A model generated the notes under the pieces. The model made no database searches. It was not told where the DNA came from and was given only the letters and a program-made list of their open reading frames with translations. Of a stretch of DNA of 64,000 bases, positions 1 to 12,855 are shown in pieces. Position 1 is the first letter of the stretch, and each line of letters begins with the position of its first letter. Origin of the DNA: Oasisia sp. SBJ-2009 (Eukaryota; Annelida; Polychaeta; Sabellida; Siboglinidae); NCBI GenBank assembly GCA_964017155.1, contig OZ024867.1, positions 23,384,520 to 23,448,519 on the forward strand. The letters are read 5' to 3'. A program made the position numbers and the translations under genes.

Positions 1-2050
1 AACATTCTCTTAACGTTATCTGTAACGTTATCGTAACGTTACGATTAACGTTCTGGGAACGCTCCCGTAACCTGTTTTTGTTAGCTGGGGGAAAGAGGGC
101 ACAAACGAAAAAGGAAAGACCCAGCGAGTGTTCGCGTGCAGTGCTACTCAAAAACAAACTAAATATGGCCGTCTTTCAACCGTGGATAGTAAATAATTCG
201 GTGCTACTCTTCTGAAAAAGTACGCATGTAGGCCTATGGTTAACTCAATCTTATAGACGCCCATTACATCAACATATAAACTAAATAAAATCAACCCGCT
301 GACCTACATGTATTGTCGGTACGTGGCAGTTTAAAATATCGTAAATAAAGCGTGATTAATATTACGTAATCCCCACTTTTTAATTGTTGTTTTATCACGT
401 GTGTCTATTAAACGTGGTATGTATAAAATAATGTTTTATACAGTATCATTGTTCTCCGCCTGTTGATGATAATAACTGAACTAATGACGCGGACGGTATT
501 TAAAAACGCTGCCCTCTGTCTTGTATTGTCAGTAGACAATATCTGACGGATAGGCCGCCTACGCTAACTGTCTATAGATATCAATTAGGCCGGCTATTAT
601 TAGGGTTCTCTCTCTCTCTTTCTCTCACACAACCGGCTCCAATTATCACGCGTAATAACGACTTCATTATTTCCATTGTTAAACAACCACTCGCCAGACG
701 GCGCACTGTCGAGTGTCGACGCTGGTCGCGTGCGTCGCCACCGGTCCGGTCGCTACTAATCACGACAATTAATGAGCTGTAGACAGCAACACGCACTCGA
801 CAAGTGTTGAGAGTCGGACTGGCTGTGTTCTAATTAATGCCAATTTGACGCGGTCGCGTTCGATCTACGGCGCGTTTATTGAATGACGACAATCGAAGGC
901 CACTTGGCGAAAGCAGACGACATTCGACAAACCGCGCTCGATGGCGGTCACGTGACGCGACAGATGCGTCGACAGTGACACGTCGATGGGGCGATATAAC
1001 GGACGCGTTGACACTCGGGGTGGGGGTGTCTGTGTCGCTGGGAGATTGACGATACAACGAAACTAACGCCTGTTGTGACTGTCGTAATCGGCATCGAGAA
1101 CTTGACTAATTACCATTGTAGCGATTTCTTCCAAGCGTTTTCCGTCGTGTAACAGGAAGCCATTTTTTTTAATTTTTTACATATACGTGGATTAGTTACA
1201 GAGTCAGAATTATGATCACATTATTGTGTCATTCAGCGCGATTGCCTAAATATTTCACAGCAACATCTAAACGGCTAAATAATGCAAGAATAGCGCATGT
1301 TACATACCAGAGTAATTACACATTTTGATAGTTAAAATTCGGCAGTAGTCTACGCTGTGATCATACGTTTATCATCCCAGAAATACCTTCTGATTTTAAA
1401 CCTTATGGCATCAATCTTCCTAGCTGGATAGTCCTAATAAATATGTTAAGTAAATTGCAATTAACTGCACTGCCACAATCAAATATTCTTAGTTGCTTTA
1501 TTATTTATTTTATAATCATTAATATTTACATGTGCATAGTGTGCAGTTTTATTTGTGAAACGATCACACAATTATTATGTTTGCAGGATTATGATAGTAT
1601 TACGTTAAAACATATTATATAAATTGCAGCATTTTAAAATGTCACTTGAAAAGATATTGTAAATATTATTAAACTCTACGTAATCATTAAAGGAATTGGG
1701 TCTGTGTATGCACAATCGTGGCATACAGTGACCTTATATTAATAATCATACTGTATGATTTGTCTTAGAAATAGTTATATCTTTCCAATACATTCACCTA
1801 CTGCAAGCTTCAAGTTAGTGTTGTGTCTGGGGTGCATGTGGCGTCACCTGGCGAATAGTAACCAACTTACCTTGATCACCAATTATTCTGAATTCGTTTT
1901 CCAAATAATAACTATACTATGAACTACGACACGTCATCATCTCACATTACATTTAGCAGCAAATATTACTTTAATTTTGTTCTTAATGTGTCCTTTCCTA
2001 TGATTAATTTCGTAAATTTTATGTCTTTCTTTTCTTTCTAGTTTACTGTC
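1..2050. other. AT-rich unique DNA with a CpG-rich patch
   Basis: I see no gene, RNA or recognisable element here. The first 55 bases carry the motif AACGTT several times, next to GTAACGTTA palindromes. From about 690 to 1,060 the sequence becomes clearly richer in CpG (many GTCGAC, ACGCG and GTCACGTGACGCG-like words) than the AT-rich DNA on either side. It could be an unmethylated regulatory island, but no TATA box, start codon context or conserved protein supports a promoter. The short minus-strand frames at 581-796 and 830-1057 show no domain and look like chance. Confidence 0.4.
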
Positions 2051-2640
<590 letters not shown>

Positions 2641-2699
2641 ATCAAGATACTGGTCTGCAATATCACGTGAGTTTGGGCGTATGTTTATGAACGTGCCCT

Positions 2700-3600
2700 T
2701 CTCTCCCTTCCTCCCTATTCGTCACTTTTTGTCTCCCTCCCTTCCTTCCGTTCTCCCCTCCCTTCCCTCACTATCTCCTTCCCTTTCTACCCACCCGTCT
2801 CTCCCTGTCTCCCTCCCTCCCTTTCTACCCATCCGTCTCTCCTTGTCTCCCTCCCTTTCTACCCACCCGTCTCTCCTTGTCTCCCTCCCTTTCTACCCAC
2901 CCGTCTCTCCCTGTCTCCCTCCCTTTCTACCCACCCGTCTCTCCTTGTCTCCCTCCCTTTCTACCCACCCGTCTCTCCTTGTCTCCCTCCCTTTCTACCC
3001 ACCCGTCTCTCCCTGTCTCCCTCCCTTTCTACCCACCCGTCTCTCCTTGTCTCCCTCCCTTTCTACCCACCCGTCTCTCCTTGTCTCCCTCCCTTTCTAC
3101 CCACCCGTCTCTCCTTGTCTCCCTCCCTTTCTACCCACCCGTCTCTCCCTGTCTCCCTGCCTTTCTCCCCACCACCCGTCTCTCCCTGTCTCCCTCCCTT
3201 TCTACCCACCCGTCTCTCCCTGTCTCCCTCCCTTTCTACCCACCCGTCTCTCCCTGTCTCCCTGCCTTTCTCCCCACCACCCGTCACTTTCACCCTCCTT
3301 TCCTCACTCACCCTTCCCTCAATGTCTCCCTCACTTCTTCCCCACCCATCCCTCCCTGTCTCCATCTCTGCCTTTGTTGCTCCCCCAAACTTCCCCATTG
3401 TCTTCGTCTCTTTCCCCCTCATCCATGTCACCTTCCATCGCTACCTACCCCCCTCCCTGCCTCCATCCTTCCTTACACCCTCCCTTCCCACCCTCTCTCC
3501 TCTCGTCTCCTCTCGGCTCCTCTCTTCTCCTCCTCCTTTCTCTCCCACAACCCTCTCTTTCCCACCCCTACCCGCCTCCCTTTACCTCACACCATCCATC
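2700..3600. repeat. pyrimidine-rich 34-bp minisatellite
   Basis: A 34-bp unit, starting GTCTCCCTCCCTTTC and ending ACCCACCCGTCTCTCC(T/C)T, repeats about 14 times between roughly 2805 and 3290. Irregular CT-rich DNA surrounds it. Some units carry a 'CTGCCTTTCTCCCCACC' variant. One strand is almost pure pyrimidine, so triplex (H-DNA) formation is possible. Because 34 is not divisible by 3, the same peptide repeat appears in all three frames, which explains the long frames at 2522-3688 and argues against coding. Confidence 0.92.
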
Positions 3601-3639
3601 ACTACAAATGTCCTCCAGTTTCCAGACGGTCCCTTTTCG

Positions 3640-3947
3640 TCAGCTCATTGGTCGACGACGAAACACATTCACCATTGAAACCGACTGAGTGAGTTTCCTC
3701 TGAGTCGGCCTGAGACAATCGGTCGTGTTCTGTTCAACTGTTCACGCACAATCGAATAATAACGAGAGCGACTTTGAGGGCGCAATCATATCGACGACTC
3801 GTGCCAAGTCCGCGATCCCATTAGCACTGGCATTCTTCTCGCCTCGGCCGCTGAATGAACGCCAAACGAGTCGCGATTGAATCACGTAATTGTCTACTCC
3901 GGGAATGTGTTAGAATCTACACTTTGGGTCAGCGGTTTAGCTGGCAC

Positions 3948-3948
<1 letters not shown>
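3640..3948. other. CpG-containing unique segment between two repeats
   Basis: This stretch of about 300 bases lies between the CT-rich minisatellite and the next TG array. It has many CpG words (GTCGACGACG, TCGACGACTCG, CTCGGCCGC) and no recognisable gene. It resembles the CpG-rich patches at 690-1060 and 5270-5640 in composition only. Confidence 0.3.
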
Positions 3949-3949
<1 letters not shown>

Positions 3950-4046
<97 letters not shown>

Positions 4047-4302
4047 TGTGTGTGTGTTTGTGTGTGTGCGTGTGCGTGTGTGCGTGCGCGTGCGTGCGCG
4101 TGCGCGTGTGTGTGTGTGAGTGTGCGTGTGTGTGTGTGTGTGTGAGTGTGTGTGTGTGTGCGTGTGTGAGTGTGTGAGTGCGTGTGTGTGTGCGTGTGTG
4201 CGTGCGTGTGTTTGTGAGTGTGCGTGTGTGCGTGCGTGCGTGTGTGTGAGTGTGTGTGAGTGCGTGCGTGTGTGTGCGTGAGTGTTATGTGTGTTGTGTA
4301 TG

Positions 4303-4386
<84 letters not shown>
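3950..4386. repeat. (TG)n to (TG/CG)n to (TA)n compound microsatellite
   Basis: A pure TG run from 3950 to about 4044 decays into TG interspersed with CG, TGAG and TTTG to about 4295. It then passes into a TA run at 4305-4386 with one ATAATATA interruption. The TG/CG part is a strong Z-DNA candidate. Frames translating as poly-CV are artefacts. Confidence 0.95.
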
Positions 4387-4389
<3 letters not shown>

Positions 4390-5267
4390 TTATAGTGAAC
4401 ACAATTCAAATTTACATGTTTACATGGATTTTCTGTTTTTTTTGTTGATTTGATCAAGATACTGGTCAAAGCAGTGAGTTTGTGTTTGTGGGTGGCTCCT
4501 ATGGCAGGTATAAACTAGGGTTAACACATGCATTGATCTGCCAGTGTTACCCGTGTATGGCTATTAGTGATTAACAAAACAAAATTACAATGAAATAAAC
4601 GCATACAATTACTTGAAATAATTAGCTGAACAGGAGTGTGTACATTATTGACAGTTTAACGTTATTCATTATAAATCGTGGCACGAAAGAACCGCTGCGG
4701 GACCCAACGAATCTCTTTAATCGCTACAGCAATACACGTTGAGAGAAAATCAGCAATAACTAATAATTAAGCAAAGTCTACTTTTAAAGTTCTCTACATT
4801 ACAAGTATTCTAATTCGTAGAGGTCATCTTCATGTTTTGTTGATTCGGATAAGTGCATGTTTTCGTTTATGGCGTAGCGATAATACAAAACTGATCAGTT
4901 ACAATGATTCAAAGCAAGCACAGGCTTCATAAAGCATCACATTGCGTTGTTTTAGTTAGCGCGATAACCCATACATAACTGCATGGCTAGTAAGGCATTG
5001 GCTAGGATCACTAAGAGAAGGCAAAGCTCGACACAGATACGAAGTATTTTTACCATTTGAGCTTATGTAGCACATATTAGAATGTAACATATATTATTGT
5101 AATGCACAATTTACCTATGTAATGTATTCCTACTCCATGTTTAGTAAATAAACACCAATGAATATACATTTCGTAGAGACACGTGTTGAATAAAATTAAT
5201 AGATTTGATTTGACGACAATAAAACACAAAGAACCAAATACACAAGACGACATTTCTAAGTGTAGCG
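4387..5267. other. AT-rich unique DNA, nothing recognised
   Basis: No element, repeat or gene was recognised. The only notable word is GATCAAGATACTGGTC at 4452-4467, which also occurs at 2640-2655 beside the other TG array. Confidence 0.4.
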
Positions 5268-5405
5268 CAACGCCATTGACGTGGTCAGTCCGAACCACCA
5301 ATGGTCACGCGCAGCCATTGGCTTGGGTGGACATTGGACAAAATGGCATCAACGCCCTGGGGCAACACAATTATCGCTCACTTACCCGCCCAATTTGATT
5401 GGGTC
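5268..5405. promoter_or_regulatory. possible CCAAT-box cluster
   Basis: Within 140 bases there are at least five CCAAT/ATTGG words in either orientation (GCCATTGAC, ACCAATGG, GCCATTGGC, ACATTGGAC, TTGATTGGG), in DNA that is more CpG-rich than its surroundings. Clusters like this occur in TATA-less promoters. No transcript, start site or downstream gene is visible, so this is a weak compositional call. Confidence 0.2.
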
Positions 5406-5640
5406 GTTTGTACACGGACGCCGTCCAGCAATTGTCGTAGCAGATTGTCTTTGCAAACGAAATGACATTTCTCATTTTGTTCGTTGACGGTCGTAATGCA
5501 GTAATTGGACACGTGAAGCCGCTGGGAGGACATAGGGCCATTGTCGCCGTCCTCTCGACGCCGGACGACCACGTGACAGCCGCCGTCGGACACACATGGA
5601 CGTCATCGTGTCCAGCGCAACTTCACACGACCAAACGTCT

Positions 5641-5864
5641 CGACCATACGTCACAGCCAGGACACGACTACTGTCGACCATACGTCACAGTCAGGACACG
5701 ACTACTGTCGACCATACGTCACAGTCAGGACACGACTACTGTCGACCATACGTCACAGTCAGGACACGACTACTGTCGACCATACGTCACAGTCAGGAAA
5801 CGACTACTGTCGACCATACGTCACAGTCAGGACACGACTACTGTCGACCATACGTCATCCATCC
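5641..5864. repeat. 34-bp tandem repeat carrying TACGTCA
   Basis: Six full copies of a 34-bp unit start at 5641, 5675, 5709, 5743, 5777 and 5811, with a partial seventh at 5845. Each copy has a GTCGACC word and CATACGTCACAG, which contains a CREB/ATF-like TACGTCA. Copies differ by one or two bases (CAGCCAGG versus CAGTCAGG; GGAAACG versus GGACACG). The sequence is unrelated to the other 34-bp array at 2.8-3.3 kb. Confidence 0.93.
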
Positions 5865-5946
5865 TCTCAAGACTGATGGTACACGTGCAGTTTTCATTCA
5901 ACCCAACTAGATCCAATCTGACCCGACCAGATCATACAATATTGCA

Positions 5947-6707
5947 CCCGGCCCGGCCCGGCCCGGCCCGGCCCGGCCCGGCCCGGCCCGGCCCGGCCCG
6001 ACCGACCGACCGACCGACCGACCGACCGACCGACCGACCGACCGCGACCGACCGACCGACCGACCGACCGACCGACCGACCGACCGACCGACCGACCGAC
6101 CGACCGACCGACCGACCGACCGACCGACCGACCGACCGACCGACCGACCGACCGACCGACCGACCGACCGACCGACCGACCGACCGACCGACCGACCGAC
6201 CGACCGACCGACCGACCGACCGACCGACCAAACAACCAACCACACAACCACACAACCAAACAACCAAACAACCAAACAACCAAACAACCAACCACACAAC
6301 CACACAACCACACAACCAAACAACCAAACAACCAAACAACCAAACAAACAACCAAACAACCAAACAAACAACCAAACAACCAAACAAACAACCAAACAAC
6401 CAACAAACCAACAAACCAACAAACCAACAAACCAACAAACCAACAAACCAACAAACCAACAAACCAACAAACCAACAAACCAACAAACCAACCAACCAAC
6501 CAACCAACCAACCAACCAACAAACCAACAAACCAACAAACCAACAAACCAACAAACCAACAAACCAACAAACCAACAAACCAACAAACCAACAAACCAAC
6601 AAACCAACAAACCAACAAACCAACAAACCAACAAACCAACAAACCAACAAACCAACAAACCAACAAACCAACAAACCAACCAACCAACCAACCAACCAAC
6701 CAACAAA
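5947..6707. repeat. compound array CCCGG, then CCGA, then CCAA/CAAA
   Basis: About 11 units of the pentamer CCCGG (5947-6000) pass without a gap into about 57 units of the tetramer CCGA (6001-6228, one unit altered near 6044). These pass into mixed CCAA, CAAA and CACA tetramers to 6707, including a regular CCAACAAA sub-array at about 6403-6490 and 6515-6676. Frames reading PTDRPTDR on plus and VGRSVGRS or VCWFVGLL on minus are by-products of the array. Confidence 0.97.
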
Positions 6708-7498
6708 GTATTTAAAATTCTAGAGACAATGAAGCTAATGCTACAGCGCACATACTATTTCATTATTGTATTTCATGGCAATCGCTGTGTTACATAGTTC
6801 AACCATAGAGGAAACCTTTGTTTCTCTATGGTTCAACCAAAGACTGACACGTGACATGTACCTCGATAGTTGATCACGAAATAGTTAGACATTGTCTTCA
6901 AATATAAATTAAAATGTTAATTGACATCAATGTTGATTGTACTAATAATTTTGTTGATCTATTTATTATAATATTTTAATAACTTAGTTATTATTTTCGC
7001 TCACATTGTCATATTCTTTGCATTGCATGACCATGAAATTTAATGTACAAATAATGTATTTATCTATTTATTATATTGATTTTATTAATGTATTCATCGT
7101 ATTAATGCATTTTTAATGTGCAGTTAATTGTATTGATCTATTTGTCATATTTATTAACTTATTACTTTAGCACACAGTGACGTTACAACTGCAGGATAGT
7201 GAAACATTACTTTTTAGCAGTAAATTCTTGAAGTCTTGCTTGGCGAAAACATTATGTTTACTAGAATGTTAAATGTTATACAGTGAGACCTACACATACA
7301 TAGTATCCTGCCGCGGAATGCACTGAAGGATTCTAACATATTGCAAACATATCACTTGTTAATAGTTCATCTATGTTCACAACACACACAATCATACATT
7401 CATTGTGACTCAAGTATTTCTAGTTCTACATCAAATGTAATCCACACTTTGAAATATGCAAATACAAATTGAAGAAATGCACAGTTTGTGGGCAACAC
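6708..7498. other. AT-rich unique DNA with one short hairpin
   Basis: No gene was recognised. At 6801-6833 AACCATAGAG and CTCTATGGTT form a 10-bp stem around GAAACCTTTGTTT, and the stem can extend further with one bulge. This may be the core of an old palindromic repeat. The rest is AT-rich with short direct words such as TATTTATTAT. Confidence 0.4.
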
Positions 7499-7504
7499 TA
7501 GAAT

Positions 7505-7850
7505 GTTGAACGATCTAGTGCAGTTGGTGTTTCAACACACTGTCGCATCTAGAACGTTGAACAACTTAGTGCAGTTGGTGTTTCAACATACTGTCGCATC
7601 TAGAACGTTGAACTACCTAGTGCAGTTGGTGTTTCAACACACTGTCACATCTAGAACGTTGAACTACCTAGTCCAGTTGGTGTTTCAACACACTGTCGTA
7701 TCTTGGACGTTGAACTACCTAGTCCAGTTGGTGTTTCAACACACTGTCGTATCTTGGACGTTGAACTACCAAGTCCAGTTGGTGTTTCAACACACTGTCG
7801 TATCTTGGACGTTGAACTACCTAGTACAGTTGGTGTTTCATCGCCACAGC
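7505..7850 (+). repeat. 51-bp tandem repeat with an in-phase open frame
   Basis: Six full copies of a 51-bp unit begin at each GTTGAAC (7505, then every 51 bases to 7811), plus a partial copy. Since 51 is 17 codons, one plus-strand frame (7488-7904) stays open, repeating a 17-residue unit of the type TLNYLVQLVFQHTVASR. Copies differ at a few sites (VASRTLN, VTSRTLN, VVSWTLN). There is no flanking domain, signal peptide or splice evidence, and I judge it a minisatellite that is open because of its length. Confidence 0.85.
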
Positions 7851-7904
7851 GTGAAGTTCAAAATATACAATGACACAAATGATCGGATGTTCAGCGCTAT
7901 GTGA

Positions 7905-8373
7905 TATTGTGTTTTTCGTTGGTATACATACTAATGCAACATAAGAGGTAGACAATAGGCAAAAAACTAGACATAGACAAATATACACTGGCTGCCGTTA
8001 AAGGGGTACTGCAATGAGTAGAACATTGTCAAGCCTAACCGACTCTCGCCCCTTATGGAAACCAGGAAGAGAGGAATTGTAAGCTGCTACCTAAATGCTA
8101 TCTTATAACATTTATATTTTATTCTTAAAGTTATTTTCTATAAATTCACTAGAAACTACCAGTTAGTTCGATCGCTTCACATCAACCAAACAAGTGGTCT
8201 TATTTGATGACGTTATCCGAGAGACAAGTTCGTTGTGTGTGTCTTGATTCCACGCAACCGTCTGCTGCGCTAGTTGATGGCACAACAAGAGTTTGTTAAT
8301 ACTTAAGACGCAATTCTCAATTATAATTTTGTTAAAACAAATTCTGAATAAAATTAGCGGATATTCAGTTGTG
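7905..8373. other. unique DNA, nothing recognised
   Basis: No repeat, gene or inverted repeat of note was seen. Confidence 0.35.
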
Positions 8374-8516
8374 TCTTACTTACTTACTTACTTATCCTCT
8401 TCATCCCCAGCGGGACATAAGGCTACATCAAGGCTACATAAACAACGTTCCTCCACAGGGTCCTGTCTTTGCAGCGGCCTGAGCCTCGCACCACGAGAAC
8501 TCCAAGTCTTGTAGCT
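8374..8516. mobile_element. probable retroelement fragment with (CTTA)n end
   Basis: Five CTTA units are followed by TCCTCTTCATCCCCAGC, then CTACATAA, CGTTCCTCCACAGGGTCC and TCTTGTAG-type words. The layout of a short simple-repeat end joined to about 120 bases of mixed sequence is typical of the 3' end of a SINE or LINE lying in minus orientation. From memory, similar segments are dispersed in mollusc genomes, but I cannot name a family. Confidence 0.4.
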
Positions 8517-10480
8517 CTTTGGTTGTATAATATGAACACTGTTTAGTTGGTTTTAAGTGAAATTGTTGACTTTGAATGTTATATCAAAATGTAAATTGAC
8601 AAAACATCACAGAGACGACTGTTATAACTTGTTTCTATTTCTTGACCTGCTCCAGCTAAATACTCTGCTTTTGTAGGATAAGTTCACTACAATAAATCAT
8701 GAATTTGTACAATGTTGAATGAATATTGTCGATGATATTAAATAGGTTTTAATTGGTCACTATAGACGGTGCTGACCCAGAACCAATTTGACACGATGAA
8801 CGAAATACCGCAAACACGCATTGAGTTTAATGCACAGTTCAACTGACCAATGTAGCTGGTATTACTAATTAGGCCCTCACTACCTGTTATCGCAATATAT
8901 TTTTGTTATAATAAACATATAGGAGAAGTTACATTTGATTTTTAACACGTTCGAAAATTCACACAAGGTTTACTGTTTGGCGCTCGCGAAAACAAATATT
9001 CTCTTTGGAAAAATTACACCTACGATTATTCATGTTATTTAAATAAAACTGCAACACGATTAATAACACATAATCCATATGAAAATGTTTGCAATTGTAG
9101 TAAATTATGTAGAATCGGATTTGCTCCAACGCCACGTTGCTGGAGCAGCAGCCACCTAGCGGACATTCGGGAAAGTGCAGGTGTTAATTCAATCCTTTCC
9201 TTAATAATAGGACGATTTAGTGGAAATAGCAGTCGGGGGTTCGCTTCCTTGCACGACATCCACACTTAGCCGACGAACGAGCAACGAAAATTAACACTGA
9301 TTCCGCTAAGTGAAACATTTCCTTTCACGCGATTGCGCAGATGTCGCGAGAAATGTTTCACCCCGCAAACTCGCCGACTGAACGAAGTGCTCTCTCGACC
9401 AGTGCGCTATTGAGAATAGCAATCGAACCCGGACAATGGCTGATGATTGCTCGTGAATAACGCCATCGAGTGGCCCCATCAGCAGACGACACACAGCCGC
9501 ATAGAATTTCTCCATGTGCGTGATCGCTAAAATGGCGTCGAGGAAGGAAGACGAAATTTCCCATCTTCGCATTGTAATTGAATAAAGCCGCGTATAAACA
9601 TGTTGATGCGCTCACCTAATCGAGTTTGCCGCTTCAATATCAACTAGCCGCGACTCATTTACGGAACATTTGCGCCTCAATTATGACGTGAATGCTGGCG
9701 TGATTCACGCACGCACGAACGAGAATAGACAGACTGGAGGCTGGAGCGCCCGTGAAACGTTCCCCCAGAAACGGCAAATAGACGTCGATATCAGCCCGTC
9801 GTAGACATCATCACAGACGTTTATATTGTTCCCATTGTTTTTATTTCTGCCGTCGTATTTCTCTTCCCTTTAGTTCCTTCTTTTGCGTTTTATTTCAGCT
9901 GGTATTTTGAATTTATTCTCAACTTATTCTTCTTCTTTTTCTGTGCCTTCTTCTGTGCCTTCTTCTTTGTCTTTATATATTTTCATATTAGTCTTACTAT
10001 GTTCTTTTATTTGTCTGTTACTTTTTTTTTCTTCATCGTGTCCGTATCTTCTATTTATAATTATTCGTGTATTCTACGTTTCTGACTTCCTTCTTTGTTT
10101 TCTTTCTGGGTCGACGCCATGAACCCGATTCGTGCATCCTCGTTATTCTCTTTCAATACCCTCTCCTCACCTCGGTGTCACTTCGGATTCTCGACTAAGA
10201 AAACCCGAATTCGAGTCGAATTCGAGTCCAGTTCATTCAGCTGAATGAGTGGTTATCTACTTATAGACGATGATTTATAATTGCGTACGAATAGCCTACG
10301 CGCATTTATTGCAATGTGGCTAGATGCTTCCCAGAGAAGCCGTGTTGGAGTTCGATTGAACAGGTCTGCCGGGGACTAACAATCTGCCAGACTGAACTAA
10401 GGGCAACTGTGTTCAACATTATTACAATTATTATTGTTATTATTATTCTCAGCATTTCTCCGGGACAAATATTACAAAAC

Positions 10481-10481
<1 letters not shown>
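8517..10481. other. mixed unique DNA; one 12-bp inverted repeat; T-rich tract
   Basis: No gene was recognised. GTGAAACATTTC (9310-9321) and its complement GAAATGTTTCAC (9350-9361) form perfect 12-bp arms around a 28-base CpG-rich loop. From 9,260 to 9,810 CpG is more frequent than in the flanks. From about 9,840 to 10,120 the plus strand is T/C-rich with TTCTTCT words. Minus-strand frames at 9306-9615 overlap in two phases and show no domain. Confidence 0.4.

Positions 10482-10541
<60 letters not shown>
10482..10541. repeat. (TA)n microsatellite
   Basis: About 29 TA units in a row, flanked by AT-rich DNA. Confidence 0.97.
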
Positions 10542-10543
<2 letters not shown>

Positions 10544-12855
10544 AAACTGTATATTTTAAATATGACATTACCTCGACATTAAAATAAGATTATATAATGA
10601 GTAATTAATATACATGTTTCTAATATATTAAGACAGTTACGTAATGTTTACGGTATATTAATTTTTTCTCATAATTGTTACATAATAAAAATTAAATAAA
10701 TAACAAACAATGACAAAATTATGAAATAACATAATACATATCCGTAAAAGTTTCACACACAAGAAGAGGTCGTCATTGGAAGCAAGCCCACCTCGCTCCA
10801 ATGCCAGGATGTATACATTGGCGGTATTTGTCTTACTGATCAGTATTTGCACATTAATCGTAGCGTGGCTGAATGCTGAATGTTTGATCGAATATATATG
10901 CCAGGGAGTAACACTTTGAGCACTCCTAGGGGTGTTTGCTAATTAATATAGTGTGTCGTGTAGATGTGAACATTCATTACACACATAATAGCGCAGAAAG
11001 AAAAGAGTCCATTGTCTTGTTTAACGAGCGATTCATACCGGTGACGTTATTACATATGCATTTTATAAAAGACTGATTTCGCATAAACAATTAAGACAAT
11101 CAGCATGGCGTTGGGCAGACGGAGAGACTTGTTTTGAGCGCGTGAATAGTTAAATGATACAGTTCGTTGACGATATCTCGAACGTGGTATATGATTGGTA
11201 ATCGTATAATAAAACTTATTTAGAACGCTTTTATTAATGTCCAACCATTCGGCCTAATAGTACCTGCCTACATGATTCGAAAATACTTATTTCAAGATAT
11301 CCACACCGAGCAGAGTGCAGTTCTTAACATTAACATAAAATATTATCGGTGCAAACGAAACACATTCACTATTTCTTTTCATATTGACAAATGAACACCA
11401 CAATAATAATATTACGCTATTATTAACAGTATTGAGATTTTTGGATGCGACAAAATATAATACGGTGTAAATGGTAATGTTTTGAATATTGAATGCAGAT
11501 ATATTTATTTCAGGTAAAAACATATACAGTCGGTACATGCACATAAATAACATTTAAAAGGTAAACATGTTAAACAATGAGTAGATATAAATTAAATAAG
11601 GTTATAAGGTAGGTAAGTGTAAAAGTGTGGTATGACAGATATAATAATGATCAATCTATCTGATTGTATAATAAATATACAATTTATACATGTAGAGAAA
11701 CACAATTTGAAAATAAAATATTTAAAAACTGAATGGATAAAAAAATTGATAAGTTGCATAACACAAATTAATAACTTAAAAAATAAAATAAACATGATGC
11801 ACAACATGATATCTATCTTACTGGTTTACGGTATACAGTGATTTGACACAGCTACTCCACACTGGATCCCATATCAATGCAATTATACATAACCTTAATC
11901 AAATCGTTATTTATGTTAAAAATAATTTTTCAAAAACCATAAATATACTAGCGAATTTAGACGTCAAATATATCAATTGCATTATTAACAAACATGCTAC
12001 TCGCACTGTCCCTTCGACTATATCACAAAATCCGTCTAATACTTGCACGGGAATAACGACAATGGATTAGTAGTGGTAAACGACAGTCGGGCGTAAGACA
12101 GCAGTCGTGGATATAACGACAATTGGGTAATATTGGTAAAGGCACACAGCCGGGAATAAGTTAAGCTAAGCGTTTTGGAAAGATTCTTAAAAAGCCATGA
12201 ATGTTATGTTGTAACGTTCAGCTATGATTAGTTGTTAATAATATCATCGTTATGTAATATACCTCGATGATGGGAAATAATTAATAAGATCAGGTGGTGA
12301 ACGTTTTGGACACATTTGTGACTTCCGCTAAAATCGTAATTTGTTTCTGTGATCAATGGATTTATACAAGAGACGGTTCTTGAAAAAGTCGGTCCGAGCA
12401 ACTCTTTATTAAATAATTTGTTCGTGGTGTATTATCGACTGAAGTACACATCAGTAATTATATTGGAAGTAATAGTGCAACAAAAAACTGCATCAGTTTG
12501 ACGAATCGGGCAATTTTGGATACAAGCACTAAAATTGCCACTGAGTTGTATACCATGCACGGAGAAACCATGAATTTGCCTTTGAATCCCCTGGTAGACA
12601 TTTTACCATTGCAAAATTGTGTGGTACCGAGTTCAAATAGTTTATTTGTGATCTTGTTCGACATTCACATCCGCTACTGGTTAAGATGTCAGCCGGCAGG
12701 TCTAAATCTTCCTCATGTTTTATTGTAACTGTTCCACACAGAGTCACCATGTTGGTGTCAAACTAGCTTAGTGGGCACTGACTTCAGTTTGATCATACAC
12801 TTTAGATTTGACCTTCGTCGACCTTCAGATGGGCTACTTGATGAAAGCTGCCTGT
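10542..12855. other. AT-rich unique DNA
   Basis: No gene was recognised. Several frames of 60-90 codons occur on both strands, but their low-complexity I/N/K/F composition fits chance in AT-rich DNA. A loose direct duplication of about 60 bases is visible at 12,050-12,170 (ATAACGACAAT...GGTAAA appears twice). Confidence 0.4.

Noticed and set aside
1..60. Telomere-like or origin repeat (TAACGTTA words)
   Set aside because: Only a few irregular words, not a tandem of TTAGGG or any other regular unit.
5947..6000. Centromere or telomere-associated GC repeat
   Set aside because: A short CCCGG run that grades into other simple repeats. No supporting context.
5462..6751. Long PTDRPTDR and VGRSVGRS frames on both strands
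   Set aside because: These are products of tetranucleotide arrays with no flanking conserved sequence.
9401..9440. tRNA-derived SINE (a GGTTCGATTGC box on minus)
   Set aside because: The A-box-like word lies on the wrong side of the B-box-like word, and no tRNA cloverleaf can be drawn.
12458..12750. Small host gene on either strand
   Set aside because: Overlapping frames on opposite strands, no domain, and no splice or start context. They lie just upstream of a LINE remnant.
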